A stretch of DNA of 12,178 nucleotides from an uncultured Massilia sp. (GCA_946886065.1 CAMPHU010000142.1:1-12178), one strand, 5' to 3'; counted from the first letter of the stretch, positions 1-6,152 are shown. Notes: generated by a model not told the origin, from the letters alone. Translations and numbers: made by a program.

Positions 1-117
1 CTGCTGGCTGGCCTGGCGGAACAGGCGGTAGTGCTTGTCGAAGCCGTCCAGGATGCTGCGCGCGATGTCGAATGCGATCTGGGAAGACAGCAGTTTAGGA
101 AACGCAACTTGTGTCAT
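1..117 (-). CDS. aceK: AceK, isocitrate dehydrogenase kinase/phosphatase (N-terminal 39 residues, cut by window edge)
   Basis: The ATG is the complement of 115-117 and the frame stays open to base 1, giving 39 codons. The visible segment includes [20 protein letters not shown] followed by [12 protein letters not shown]. This matches my memory of the AceK N-terminus in Burkholderiales and, more distantly, E. coli AceK (IAQTILQGFDAQY). AceK is a cytosolic bifunctional enzyme that phosphorylates and dephosphorylates isocitrate dehydrogenase and so sets the split between the TCA cycle and the glyoxylate shunt. The kinase domain and active site lie outside the window. The gene follows ivd in the same direction, 220 bp downstream. 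No convincing Shine-Dalgarno is visible; the bases before the ATG are GAGACGAACG. The family call rests on a short N-terminal match, so it is good but not certain. Confidence 0.85.
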   Translation of the reverse strand, partial: MTQVAFPKLLSSQIAFDIARSILDGFDKHYRLFRQASQQ

Positions 118-190
118 CGTTCGTCTCGCGCGTCGGTCCGGGAAGGAGCGGACATTGTAGGGCAACCGGTCGTTGGCCGCTGTAGACCAC

Positions 191-220
191 CGTCACCCCC
201 GCGAAGGCGGGGGCCCAGGT
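191..220 (+). repeat. REP-like hairpin element A
   Basis: This is a 30-base element running CGTCA, then a 7-bp stem CCCCCGC / GCGGGGG with loop GAAG, then the tail CCCAGGT. It forms an inverted pair with the element at 265-294, with a 44-base spacer. It lies between the ivd stop and the aceK start. Related copies occur at 11964-11993 and 12037-12066. Confidence 0.85.
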
Positions 221-264
221 TCCGGTGCGTACCAATAGGGTCGAACGCTAGTGGTCTGCGTAAA

Positions 265-294
265 ACCTGGGTCCCCGCCTGCGCGGGGATGACG
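265..294 (-). repeat. REP-like hairpin element B (inverted partner of A)
   Basis: Read on the minus strand, this 30-base element has head CGTCA, stem TCCCCGC / GCGGGGA, loop GCAG and tail CCCAGGT. It is inverted relative to the copy at 191-220 with tails facing each other, so the two could fold into one larger cruciform or mRNA hairpin between ivd and aceK. Confidence 0.85.
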
Positions 295-337
295 TTTACC
301 TGTACTGGCCTCAAGGACGTCGGCAGCCCTCACAACA

Positions 338-1522
338 TTACATCGTCTCGCCAAACAGCTCACGCCCGATCAGCATGCGGCGGATTTCGCTGGTGCCCGC
401 GCCGATCTCGTACAGCTTGGCGTCGCGCCACAGGCGGCCGACCGGGTATTCGTTGATGTAGCCGTTGCCGCCCAGGGTCTGGATCGCTTCACCGGCCATC
501 CAGGTTGCCTTCTCGGCGCTGTACAGGATCGCGCCGGCGGCGTCCTTGCGCAGGGCGCGCACCGCCGCTGCGTTGTCGGCGCGGTCGCAGGCCTGGCCCA
601 CGGCATACACATAGGCGCGGCACGCCATCATGGTCGAATACATGTCGGCGATCTTGCCCTGCATGAGCTGGAACTCGCCGATCGCCTGGCCGAACTGCTT
701 GCGCTCGTGGATATAAGGCACCACCACGTCCATGCAGGCCGACATGATGCCCAGCGGACCGCCCGACAGCACGGTGCGCTCGAAGTCCAGGCCCGACATC
801 AGCACGTTCACGCCCTTGCCCACGCCGCCCAGCACGTTCTCGACCGGCACTTCGCAGTCCTGGAACACCAGCTCGCCGGTGTGCGAGCCGCGCATGCCCA
901 GCTTGTCCAGCTTCTGGGCGATCGAGAAGCCCTTGAAGCCCTTTTCGATCAGGAAGGCGGTCATGCCGCGCGGGCCGGCCTCCAGGTCGGTCTTGGCGTA
1001 GACCACCAGGGTGTCGGCATCCGGCCCGTTGGTGATCCACATCTTGGTGCCGTTCAGGACGTAGCGGTCGCCCCGCAATTCGGCCTTGAGCTTCATGCTG
1101 ACCACGTCGGAACCGGCGTTCGGCTCGGACATGGCGAGGGCGCCCACGTGCTCGCCCGAGATCAGCTTCGGCAGGTACTTGCGCTTCTGCTCTTCGTTGC
1201 CGTTGCGCTTGATCTGGTTGACGCACAGGTTCGAGTGGGCGCCGTAGGACAGGCCGACCGAGGCCGAGGCGCGCGAGATCTCTTCCATGGCGACGATGTG
1301 CGCCAGGTAGCCCATGTTGGCGCCGCCGTACTCTTCGCCGACGGTGATGCCCAGCAGGCCCAGCTCGCCCATCTTCTTCCACAGGTCCATCGGGAACTGG
1401 TCGGTATGATCGATCTCGGCGGCGCGCGGCGCGATTTCGGCCGCGGCGAACTGTTGGACTGCTTCGCGCAGCGCGGCGATGTCTTCGCCATGGTCAAAGG
1501 TCAAGCCAGGGAGATGCAGCAT
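338..1522 (-). CDS. liuA/ivd: Isovaleryl-CoA dehydrogenase (leucine degradation)
   Basis: This 394-residue protein is full length for a soluble acyl-CoA dehydrogenase. It oxidises isovaleryl-CoA to 3-methylcrotonyl-CoA with FAD, passing electrons to electron-transfer flavoprotein. Both family signatures are present: [16 protein letters not shown] (residues 129-144) and [15 protein letters not shown] (348-362), followed by [20 protein letters not shown]. The substrate-type evidence is the catalytic base. Glu248 sits in [14 protein letters not shown], the position used by isovaleryl-CoA dehydrogenases, while the position that carries Glu in medium-chain enzymes is Ala375 (GAGT). A Shine-Dalgarno GAGGA lies 4 bases before the ATG. 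The gene follows liuR after 128 bp that contain a terminator-like hairpin, an operator-like dyad and a promoter. The usual next liu genes (carboxylase subunits, hydratase) do not follow; aceK does. Confidence 0.95.
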   Translation of the reverse strand: MLHLPGLTFDHGEDIAALREAVQQFAAAEIAPRAAEIDHTDQFPMDLWKKMGELGLLGITVGEEYGGANMGYLAHIVAMEEISRASASVGLSYGAHSNLCVNQIKRNGNEEQKRKYLPKLISGEHVGALAMSEPNAGSDVVSMKLKAELRGDRYVLNGTKMWITNGPDADTLVVYAKTDLEAGPRGMTAFLIEKGFKGFSIAQKLDKLGMRGSHTGELVFQDCEVPVENVLGGVGKGVNVLMSGLDFERTVLSGGPLGIMSACMDVVVPYIHERKQFGQAIGEFQLMQGKIADMYSTMMACRAYVYAVGQACDRADNAAAVRALRKDAAGAILYSAEKATWMAGEAIQTLGGNGYINEYPVGRLWRDAKLYEIGAGTSEIRRMLIGRELFGETM

Positions 1523-1563
1523 GTCGTCCTCACGGTGAACGGTGGTTGAGCAGAATAGCGTGA

Positions 1564-1592
1564 ATCATACTCGCCTGTGACGTTAACGTAAA
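1564..1592 (-). promoter_or_regulatory. Predicted promoter of ivd
   Basis: On the minus strand, -35 TTTACG (1587-1592) and -10 TATGAT (1564-1569) are separated by 17 bp. They place the start near 1557 and give a leader of about 35 bases. The -35 box lies inside the operator-like dyad at 1578-1598. Confidence 0.5.
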
Positions 1593-1598
1593 CGTCAA
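1578..1598. promoter_or_regulatory. LiuR-type operator upstream of ivd
   Basis: Read on the minus strand, the site starts TTGACGTTTACGTTAACG and ends TCA. It holds three ACGT cores spaced 6 bases apart and an outer dyad TGACGT / ACGTCA. It is identical at 17 of 21 positions to the site at 2114-2134 in front of liuR. An ACGT-rich palindrome is what I recall for LiuR (MerR family) regulons in proteobacteria; assignment to LiuR is inferred from the adjacent gene. Confidence 0.65.
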
Positions 1599-1607
1599 CT
1601 AAGCGAC

Positions 1608-1634
1608 AAAAAAAAGGACCCGCAGGGGATCCCT
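1608..1634 (-). terminator. Likely intrinsic terminator of liuR
   Basis: On the minus strand, an imperfect hairpin (GGATCC / GGTCC arms, one bulged base, loop CTGCG) is followed at once by eight T (complement of 1608-1615). It lies just after the liuR stop and before the ivd promoter. The stem is short, so it may terminate only partially and let some liuR transcripts read into ivd. Confidence 0.45.
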
Positions 1635-1650
1635 TAGGGGCCCACCAGCC

Positions 1651-2052
1651 TCAGGCAGCGCTCTTGTCTGCCTCATTTTCGCGCAGCAGGCGGCGGCATT
1701 CTTCTTCATGGGCGGTAATTTCTTCCAGCGCCATCTCGATATCGGCCCGCTGCTGCTCGAGCGTCAGGCGCTGCTGGGCCAGCACGCCGAGGAAGCGGTT
1801 GATCTGGGCCTGGGTGTCTCTCGGCGACTCGTACATATCGACGATGCTCTTGATCTCCGACAAAGTCAGACCCAGGCGCTTGCCGCGCAGGGTCAGCTTG
1901 AGCCGGGTGCGGTCGCGCGGGGTGTAAACACGGTTGCGTCCGCCCACGCCTTCGCGCATGGGGCTGAGCAAGCCCTGGTCTTCATAGAAACGGATCGCCC
2001 GGGCGGTGATGTCGAATTCGCGTGCCAGTTCGGCGATGGTATAAGTGGCCAT
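1651..2052 (-). CDS. liuR: LiuR, MerR-family regulator of branched-chain amino acid catabolism
   Basis: This is a 133-residue MerR-family protein. The N-terminal winged HTH runs about residues 3-70 (YTIAELAREFDITARAIRFY, then EDQGLLSP). The segment VYTPRDRTRLKLTLRGKRLG is close to what I recall of LiuR from Pseudomonas and relatives. Residues 83-125 look like the dimerising coiled coil. There is a single cysteine near residue 119 and no metal-binding cysteine cluster, so this is not a metal sensor. LiuR proteins respond to leucine/isovalerate catabolism and control liu genes. The adjacent ivd and two shared ACGT-rich sites support that role here. No clear Shine-Dalgarno precedes the ATG. The effector cannot be read from the sequence. 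Confidence 0.85.
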   Translation of the reverse strand: MATYTIAELAREFDITARAIRFYEDQGLLSPMREGVGGRNRVYTPRDRTRLKLTLRGKRLGLTLSEIKSIVDMYESPRDTQAQINRFLGVLAQQRLTLEQQRADIEMALEEITAHEEECRRLLRENEADKSAA

Positions 2053-2099
2053 GGTGTGCGGTGGCGGTCAAAAGGTCTTAAAACACGGAATCGCTTAAA

Positions 2100-2128
2100 A
2101 TCTCAATGCCATTTTCCGTTTACGTCAA
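2100..2128 (-). promoter_or_regulatory. Predicted promoter of liuR
   Basis: On the minus strand, -35 TTGACG (2123-2128) is followed after 17 bp by TGAGAT (2100-2105). The -10 is weak. The -35 occupies the same position in the operator-like site as the -35 of the ivd promoter does in its site, and the predicted leader (about 40 bases) is also similar. Confidence 0.4.
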
Positions 2129-2134
2129 CGTCAA
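2114..2134. promoter_or_regulatory. LiuR-type operator between liuR and the MBL-fold hydrolase gene
   Basis: On the minus strand the site reads TTGACGTTGACGTAAACGGA plus one more A. It shares TTGACGTT-ACGT-AACG with the site upstream of ivd; the third ACGT is degenerate (ACGG). It lies 45 bp before the plus-strand hydrolase ATG and overlaps the predicted liuR promoter, so one site could serve both divergent genes. A plus-strand -35 (TTTACG, 2119-2124) is present, but no good -10 is seen at 16-18 bp. Confidence 0.55.
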
Positions 2135-2179
2135 TCGCATTGTAGCGCGCCCGCCTTCCCACGAACACGAAAGATTTCC

Positions 2180-3244
2180 ATGAACCCGCTCGAGTCCCAG
2201 CTCGCCTATCCCTTTGGCGACACCATTCCCACGCCCGGCTCCCTGCACGAGATCGTTCCCGGACTGCGCTGGGCGCGCATGCCCCTGCCTTTCGCGCTCG
2301 ACCATATCAATTTGTGGCTGCTTGCCGACGAGCATGACAGTCAACAGGGCTGGGCCCTGATCGACTGCGGCGCCGCCACCGACGCCACCCGCGTCGCCTG
2401 GGAACAGGTGCTGGCGGAAGGCCTGGCGGGCGAGCCCCTGGTGCGCGTGTTTGCCACCCATTGCCATCCCGACCACGTCGGCCTGTCGGGCTGGCTGTGC
2501 GAGCGCTTCAAGGCCCCGTTCTGGACCACCACCGGCGAATTCGCTTTCGCGCGCATGATGGCGGCCGCGCTGCCGGGCGTGGACGGCCCTTCGGCCATTC
2601 CCCACTTCGAGCGCCATGGCCTGACCGACCCGGCGATGCTGGAGCAGATGCGCAGCCGCCGCAATTACTATCCATCCCTGGTGCCCGCCGTCCCGGCCTC
2701 TTACACCCGCCTGCAGGATGGACAGCAAGTCAGGATCGGCCGGTACGACTGGCGCGTGATCACCGGCTTCGGCCATTCGCCCGAGCATGCTTCGCTGTAC
2801 TGCGAGGCGCTGAAGGTGCTGGTTTCGGGCGACATGGTGCTGCCGCGGATTTCGACCAATGTTTCGGTCTTTGCCGTCGAGCCGGAGGGCAATCCCTTGC
2901 AGCTCTACCTCGATTCGCTCGGCAAGTTCGCGGACCTGCCCGAGGACACCCTGGTGCTGCCGGCCCACGGCAAACCCTTCCGCGGCCTGCATACCCGCAT
3001 CGCCCAGTTGCGTGCGCACCACGAAGCGCGCCTGGCCGAAGTGGTGGCCGCCTGCGAGGAACCAAAATCGGCGGTCGACATCGTACCGATCATGTTCCGG
3101 CGCCAGCTCGACGCCCACCAGCTCAGCTTTGCGCTGGGCGAAGCGCTGGCCCACCTGCACAAGCTGTGGAAGGATGGTGTCTTGCTGCGAAACAACAACA
3201 TGGGTGAAGTCATACGTTTTCAATGCAACAAGAATGAAATGTAA
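2180..3244 (+). CDS. MBL-fold metallo-hydrolase, possible liu-regulon member
   Basis: This is a 354-residue metallo-beta-lactamase-fold protein, probably cytosolic since no signal peptide is seen. The metal ligands are THCHPDH (His94, His96, Asp98, His99), His199 in GFGHSPEH, Asp218 in SGDMVL and His263 in PAHG. This complete set predicts a dinuclear zinc (or iron/manganese) hydrolase. The C-terminal segment after residue 270 is helical and resembles the winged-helix-like tail of LACTB2-type members. The fold alone does not fix the substrate, which could be a thioester, lactone, lactam or phosphodiester. The gene is divergent from liuR, with an operator-like site in the shared 127-bp region, so a role in branched-chain acyl-CoA metabolism is an inference from position. 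The Shine-Dalgarno is weak (GAAAG). The ATG at 2180 is the first in the frame after that region. Confidence 0.85.
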   Translation: MNPLESQLAYPFGDTIPTPGSLHEIVPGLRWARMPLPFALDHINLWLLADEHDSQQGWALIDCGAATDATRVAWEQVLAEGLAGEPLVRVFATHCHPDHVGLSGWLCERFKAPFWTTTGEFAFARMMAAALPGVDGPSAIPHFERHGLTDPAMLEQMRSRRNYYPSLVPAVPASYTRLQDGQQVRIGRYDWRVITGFGHSPEHASLYCEALKVLVSGDMVLPRISTNVSVFAVEPEGNPLQLYLDSLGKFADLPEDTLVLPAHGKPFRGLHTRIAQLRAHHEARLAEVVAACEEPKSAVDIVPIMFRRQLDAHQLSFALGEALAHLHKLWKDGVLLRNNNMGEVIRFQCNKNEM

Positions 3245-3498
3245 CCGTTGCCAGGCCTGGTTTTAGTCGATACGTCCTATGTAAGGAGCTGCAAATCGTG
3301 CGGCATTCTTCGAATATTTCAGTTAGGCTACATTTACGGGAAGGTTTATCCTTCTTTGTGTTGCTACCAGTAATCGTTGCAATACCGAAAATTCTCTTAG
3401 AAAATCACATGTTTGTTACTTTTTAAGGGTATGATTGCCTAGAGGCTACTCATCAGTAAGAGCCGCCATCCGCTTACGCAACATTAAGTAGTTTTACG
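3245..3498. other. AT-rich intergenic region before the HTH regulator gene
   Basis: This 254-bp stretch is clearly richer in A and T than the genes around it. It contains a small hairpin GAAGG-TTTAT-CCTTC followed by TTTGTG (3340-3360), which may be a weak terminator for the hydrolase gene. It also has a TATGAT -10-like box at 3430-3435 without a good -35, and a dyad GGCTACT / AGT...AGCC at 3444-3464 just downstream that could be an operator or leader hairpin. No ORF of note was seen. Confidence 0.4.
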
Positions 3499-3915
3499 AT
3501 GAATTCGACGAATGAACGGGAGAGCTTCAGCGAGCGACTGCAGCAGGCCCTGAAAAATGCACATTATTCGCCCGACAGCCCCACCCGGCTGGCGCGCGAA
3601 TTCAATATTCGCTTTGAAGGACGTCCGATCACGGTGCATGCGGCCCGCAAGTGGCTGGTGGGTGAGGCGATCCCGACCCAGGAAAAGCTGCGCATGATCG
3701 CCCAATGGCTGGGCGTGCCGGCCGACTGGCTGCGCTTCGGCGGCGGCGAGCAGGCCGCCAGTGCGGAGGCCAATGGCAATGGCGGGGCCCGTTTCGAATC
3801 GGCCGATGTCAAGCTGATTGCCGACCTGCAGCGCCTGGACGAACACCACCGCCAGCTGGCGCGCGAGTTCATCCGCATGCTGGTGCGCATGCACCACCAG
3901 AAGGACCAGAAGTAA
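3499..3915 (+). CDS. HTH (Cro/C1-like) DNA-binding regulator
   Basis: This 138-residue protein has an N-terminal helix-turn-helix region at about residues 8-82, including ITVHAARKWLVGEAIP and TQEKLRMIAQWLGVPADWLR, the pattern of lambda-repressor-like domains. A glycine/alanine-rich linker spans residues 81-100. The C-terminal helical segment DVKLIADLQRLDEHHRQLA with REFIRMLVRM (103-130) could dimerise. No sensor domain, metal site or autoproteolysis motif is visible, so it is not a LexA/CI-type cleavable repressor. I recall similar proteins as conserved chromosomal regulators in Burkholderiales, but I know no target. The long AT-rich leader with a dyad near the presumed promoter is compatible with autoregulation. 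The Shine-Dalgarno is poor (AAGTAG). Confidence 0.75.
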   Translation: MNSTNERESFSERLQQALKNAHYSPDSPTRLAREFNIRFEGRPITVHAARKWLVGEAIPTQEKLRMIAQWLGVPADWLRFGGGEQAASAEANGNGGARFESADVKLIADLQRLDEHHRQLAREFIRMLVRMHHQKDQK

Positions 3916-3922
3916 TCCGCGT

Positions 3923-3934
3923 CAACGATCGTTG
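3923..3934. repeat. Perfect 12-bp palindrome CAACGATCGTTG
   Basis: CAACGATCGTTG lies 7 bases after the stop of the HTH gene and about 110 bp before the small ORF. With no loop it is unlikely to be a terminator. It could be a protein-binding site or chance. Confidence 0.35.
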
Positions 3935-4047
3935 TCGCAGTGCACTTTTCGTGAAGCCGGGTCCGCACAAACATGCGAACCTGGTTCATAATCTATTCCA
4001 GTGGAAGCGATTCGCCGCCACTGGTCACGTCAAGGAGCAGCTGCCGC

Positions 4048-4221
4048 ATGCGAAATAATTACGCCAACACCGCTCAGCTCAAGGAACTGATGACCGCCCC
4101 GCCGATGACGGCGGCGCGCCACGCCGAGGTCATGCGCGAACGCAATGCCCGGCGGCGGATGATCGAAGAAGCCCGCGAGCTCAAAAAGGCCGACAACGAC
4201 CTGTTCGAAGAAAAGCGCTGA
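4048..4221 (+). CDS. Small charged hypothetical protein (57 residues)
   Basis: I place the start at the ATG at 4048 because AAGGAG (4032-4037) sits 10 bases before it. The same frame has an earlier ATG at 3973, but the intervening peptide has unlike composition and no ribosome site. The protein begins MRNNYANTAQLKELMTAPPM and continues with a long, strongly charged helix rich in Arg, Glu, Lys and Ala (about residues 22-57), ending LFEEKR. There is no signal peptide, membrane segment or cysteine. I do not recognise the family. It may be cotranscribed with the HTH gene 132 bp upstream, since no terminator is evident between them. Confidence 0.6.
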   Translation: MRNNYANTAQLKELMTAPPMTAARHAEVMRERNARRRMIEEARELKKADNDLFEEKR

Positions 4222-4222
4222 T

Positions 4223-4281
4223 CCGCTCCGGCCAGCCGCCCGGCCGGCCCGCGGAACCAGGCATCCGGACTAGGCGTCCGG
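4223..4281. other. Hairpins in the convergent gap between the small ORF and ubiX
   Basis: Two structures lie between the converging stops. The first is CCGC-CCGGCC / GGCCGG-GCGG at 4223-4254. The second is CCGGAC-TAGGC-GTCCGG at 4265-4281, which carries the ubiX stop at its loop edge. Neither has a T run, so termination would have to be structure-driven or Rho-dependent. Confidence 0.3.
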
Positions 4282-4863
4282 CGCAGCCTTCATGCCGCCC
4301 CAGCGGGCGGCCTGGGCATTCTCAAGCCCAAGCAAATCCATCACCCGGTCGACACTGTGCTCGACCATCTCTTCGATCGACGCCGGCCGGTGATAAAAAC
4401 TCGGCAGGGGCGGGAAAACAATGCCGCCCATCTCGGTCACGGCCGTCATGTTGCGCAGGTGGGCCAGGTTGAACGGCGTCTCGCGCACCATCAGGATCAG
4501 GCGGCGCCGTTCCTTCAGTATCACGTCCGCGGCGCGGGTGATAAGGTTGTCGGACAGGCCATGCGCGACCGCGGCCAGGGTTTTCATGGAGCAGGGTGCG
4601 ACCACCATGCCGCCGGTCTGGAATGAGCCGCTGGCGATCGAGGCGCCGATGTCGCGGTTGCGGTGGACGACGTGGGCCAGTGCCTCGGCGTCGCGCCGCT
4701 GCAGGCCGAGTTCCTGGTGCAGGGTGAGGGTGGCGGCGTCGGAAATGACAAGGTGGGTCTCGACGCCTGGCGTGGCATGCAGCCGCCGCAGCAACTGCAC
4801 GCCGTAGATTGCGCCGGTGGCGCCGGTGATGGCGACCGTGATCCGGCGCGGGCGATCAGCCAT
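4270..4863 (-). CDS. ubiX: UbiX, flavin prenyltransferase
   Basis: This 197-residue protein has the usual length for UbiX/Pad1. It joins a dimethylallyl group to FMN to make prenylated FMN, the cofactor of UbiD-type decarboxylases, and so supports ubiquinone synthesis. Visible motifs are the N-terminal flavin-binding [14 protein letters not shown] (residues 8-21), [20 protein letters not shown] (78-97) with [13 protein letters not shown], the positively charged [15 protein letters not shown] (116-130) and NLAHLRNM. These match the FMN and prenyl-phosphate sites. The start overlaps the end of grxD by 8 bases (ATGGCTGA), which points to translational coupling. A ubiD gene is not in the window. 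The C-terminal tail after residue 182 is variable. Confidence 0.95.
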   Translation of the reverse strand: MADRPRRITVAITGATGAIYGVQLLRRLHATPGVETHLVISDAATLTLHQELGLQRRDAEALAHVVHRNRDIGASIASGSFQTGGMVVAPCSMKTLAAVAHGLSDNLITRAADVILKERRRLILMVRETPFNLAHLRNMTAVTEMGGIVFPPLPSFYHRPASIEEMVEHSVDRVMDLLGLENAQAARWGGMKAAPDA

Positions 4864-5170
4864 TCTTCAGCAGGGTTTGCAGTTCGCCGGATTCGTACAT
4901 TTCGTTCATGATGTCCGAGCCGCCGACGAATTCGCCGCGCACGTAGAGTTGCGGGATGGTCGGCCAGTTCGAGTAGTCCTTGATGCCCTGGCGGACTTCC
5001 GCGTCTTCCAGCACGTTGACGGTGGCGATGTTGTCCACGCCGCATGCCTTCAGGATCTGGATGGCACGGCCGGAGAAGCCGCACTGCGGGAACTGGGCGG
5101 TGCCCTTCATGAACAGCACGACCGGGGTGTTGGTCACGGTTTCTTTGATCCAGGTTTGTACGTCGCTCAT
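4856..5170 (-). CDS. grxD: GrxD, monothiol glutaredoxin (CGFS type)
   Basis: I place the start at the ATG complementary to 5168-5170 (MSDVQTW), giving 104 residues. AAAGGCAG lies 6 bases upstream, and GrxD proteins normally start this way. An ATG 13 codons earlier gives an unlikely extension. The active site is CGFS (Cys30 in PQCGFSGRA). WPTIPQLYV (residues 69-77) and GGSDIM (83-88) form the glutathione-binding surface. Monothiol CGFS glutaredoxins bind a [2Fe-2S] cluster with glutathione, usually with BolA partners, and act in cluster delivery and iron homeostasis. A minus-strand -10-like TATAAA (5210-5215) lies upstream without a recognisable -35. The gene overlaps ubiX by 8 bases. Confidence 0.95.
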   Translation of the reverse strand: MSDVQTWIKETVTNTPVVLFMKGTAQFPQCGFSGRAIQILKACGVDNIATVNVLEDAEVRQGIKDYSNWPTIPQLYVRGEFVGGSDIMNEMYESGELQTLLKNG

Positions 5171-5342
5171 TTGTTCTGCCTTTGGGTGGAAATGGGTTGA
5201 TGGCGACATTTTATAAGAATTCGACCTGGCGGGCGCGGGCCGGTTCGGGGCTGTCGGTTTTTGGGGCTGAATGCTTGACCTGGTCCGGACTCGCGACCGG
5301 ATTCCTGATCAGGGGCCTGGGCACGGCGTTCCGGATATCAGG

Positions 5343-5371
5343 CTGACGCCGCCCCAGGCTTGCGGTATGAT
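5343..5371 (+). promoter_or_regulatory. Predicted promoter of the small membrane protein gene
   Basis: CTGACG (5343-5348) and TATGAT (5366-5371) are 17 bp apart, which would start transcription near 5378. A GGAG Shine-Dalgarno (5393-5396) sits 7 bases before the ATG at 5404. Confidence 0.45.
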
Positions 5372-5403
5372 CGCCCCGTTTTTAAGCCGACCGGAGCCGA
5401 CCC

Positions 5404-5682
5404 ATGCAACAACCCCCTAACCGCGGGCCCTCGACGGGCATGAACCTCGTCATCGCCGTCCTGCTCGGCATCCCCGGCATCATCAACATCGTAGGCGGCG
5501 TGACGCACCAGAGCTTCGGCGGCATCCTGGCCGGCATCGCGGCCCTGGCGTATGCGACCCTGCTGGTGCGCGACGCGCTGCACGTGAAGAAGACCGGCCG
5601 CCCGGCCATGCCGCAGAAGCACATGCTCCTGCTCGGCTTCGCCTGCCTGTCGATCTACCTGATCGGGGTCTTCCTCAAATAA
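5404..5682 (+). CDS. Small membrane protein with three predicted helices
   Basis: This 92-residue protein has three hydrophobic stretches at about residues 13-33, 38-56 and 73-91, with a basic loop KKTGRP (62-67) between the second and third. By the positive-inside rule that loop faces the cytoplasm. The start is supported by GGAG 7 bases upstream and a plausible promoter. No enzyme motif or conserved charged residue within the membrane is visible, and I do not recognise a named family. It converges on the acetyltransferase gene with only 12 bases between stops. Its 3' end carries a 12-bp tandem duplication (TCCTCAARTAA at 5672-5682 and 5684-5694) that supplies a second in-frame stop. Confidence 0.75.
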   Translation: MQQPPNRGPSTGMNLVIAVLLGIPGIINIVGGVTHQSFGGILAGIAALAYATLLVRDALHVKKTGRPAMPQKHMLLLGFACLSIYLIGVFLK

Positions 5683-5694
5683 GTCCTCAAGTAA

Positions 5695-6141
5695 TCACAA
5701 CCAGCGGCCGAGGCAGGCCGACACCTGGCTGCCCACGTACTTGCCGTAGGCCGGCACCGGCACATAGCCGTTGCGGCGGTAGAAATCCAGCGCGCGCCGG
5801 TTGACGCGGCGCGTCGACAGCCATACCTCGGTGTAGCCGAAGATCACGGCATGCCATTCCAGCGCCGCCAGGATATGCTTGCCCGCGTCGCTGCCGGGCC
5901 GCGCATACATGCGCTTGAGTTCCGCCACGTCGCCCTGCAGCGGACGCAGGGCCCCGCAGCCCACCGCCTTGCCCTGGTCGTCGCGCGCGATCAGGAATAC
6001 CGCGCGCGGGCCGCGCACGTCCTGCGGATCGAAGGAGGCGGCGCCGCTGTCGCCGGTGATCGCACTCAGGGCCGCGCCCAGTTCCGCGAGCAGCACCAGG
6101 GCTTCAGGGCTGTCGGGATCGGCGCTGCCGAGCGTGATCAT
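5695..6141 (-). CDS. GNAT-like N-acetyltransferase
   Basis: This 148-residue protein has a GNAT architecture. A beta strand AVFLIARDD (residues 47-55) is followed by AVGCGALRPL (59-68), the ELKRMYARPG strand 4 (74-83), helix 3 HILAALEWHA and the C-terminal STRRVNRRALDFYRRNGYVP (109-128), typical of motif B. In most relatives RMYVRP is followed by a Q/RxxGxG/A acetyl-CoA loop. Here it reads GSDAGKH, which keeps only one glycine, so cofactor binding may be altered. The substrate is unknown. The gene starts 11 bases after the tex stop with AGGAAG 7 bases before its ATG, so it is probably cotranscribed with tex. Confidence 0.8.
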   Translation of the reverse strand: MITLGSADPDSPEALVLLAELGAALSAITGDSGAASFDPQDVRGPRAVFLIARDDQGKAVGCGALRPLQGDVAELKRMYARPGSDAGKHILAALEWHAVIFGYTEVWLSTRRVNRRALDFYRRNGYVPVPAYGKYVGSQVSACLGRWL

Positions 6142-6152
6142 GGCTGCGCTTC

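Noticed and set aside
244..251. AACGCTAG shared, in inverse orientation, with 11996-12003 in the spacer of the other REP-like pair
   Set aside because: Only 8 bases and at a different distance from the elements; chance is a reasonable explanation.
191..294. CRISPR-like or tandem repeats
   Set aside because: The repeats are inverted pairs, only two per site, with no regular direct repeat-spacer array and no cas genes.
31..456. Plus-strand open frame over the aceK start, the first REP-like pair and the ivd end
   Set aside because: It crosses a repeat pair and two genes on the other strand; the peptide from the repeats (PAQAGTQ-like on the reverse) is a known artefact of such elements.
2120..3223. 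Open frame of 367 codons on the minus strand, opposite the MBL-fold hydrolase
   Set aside because: No motif, biased composition, and it would run through the liuR operator region; the plus strand has all metal ligands.
3250..3259. Palindrome CCAGGCCTGG followed by TTTTA after the hydrolase stop
   Set aside because: There is no loop between the arms, so it would not make a normal terminator hairpin.
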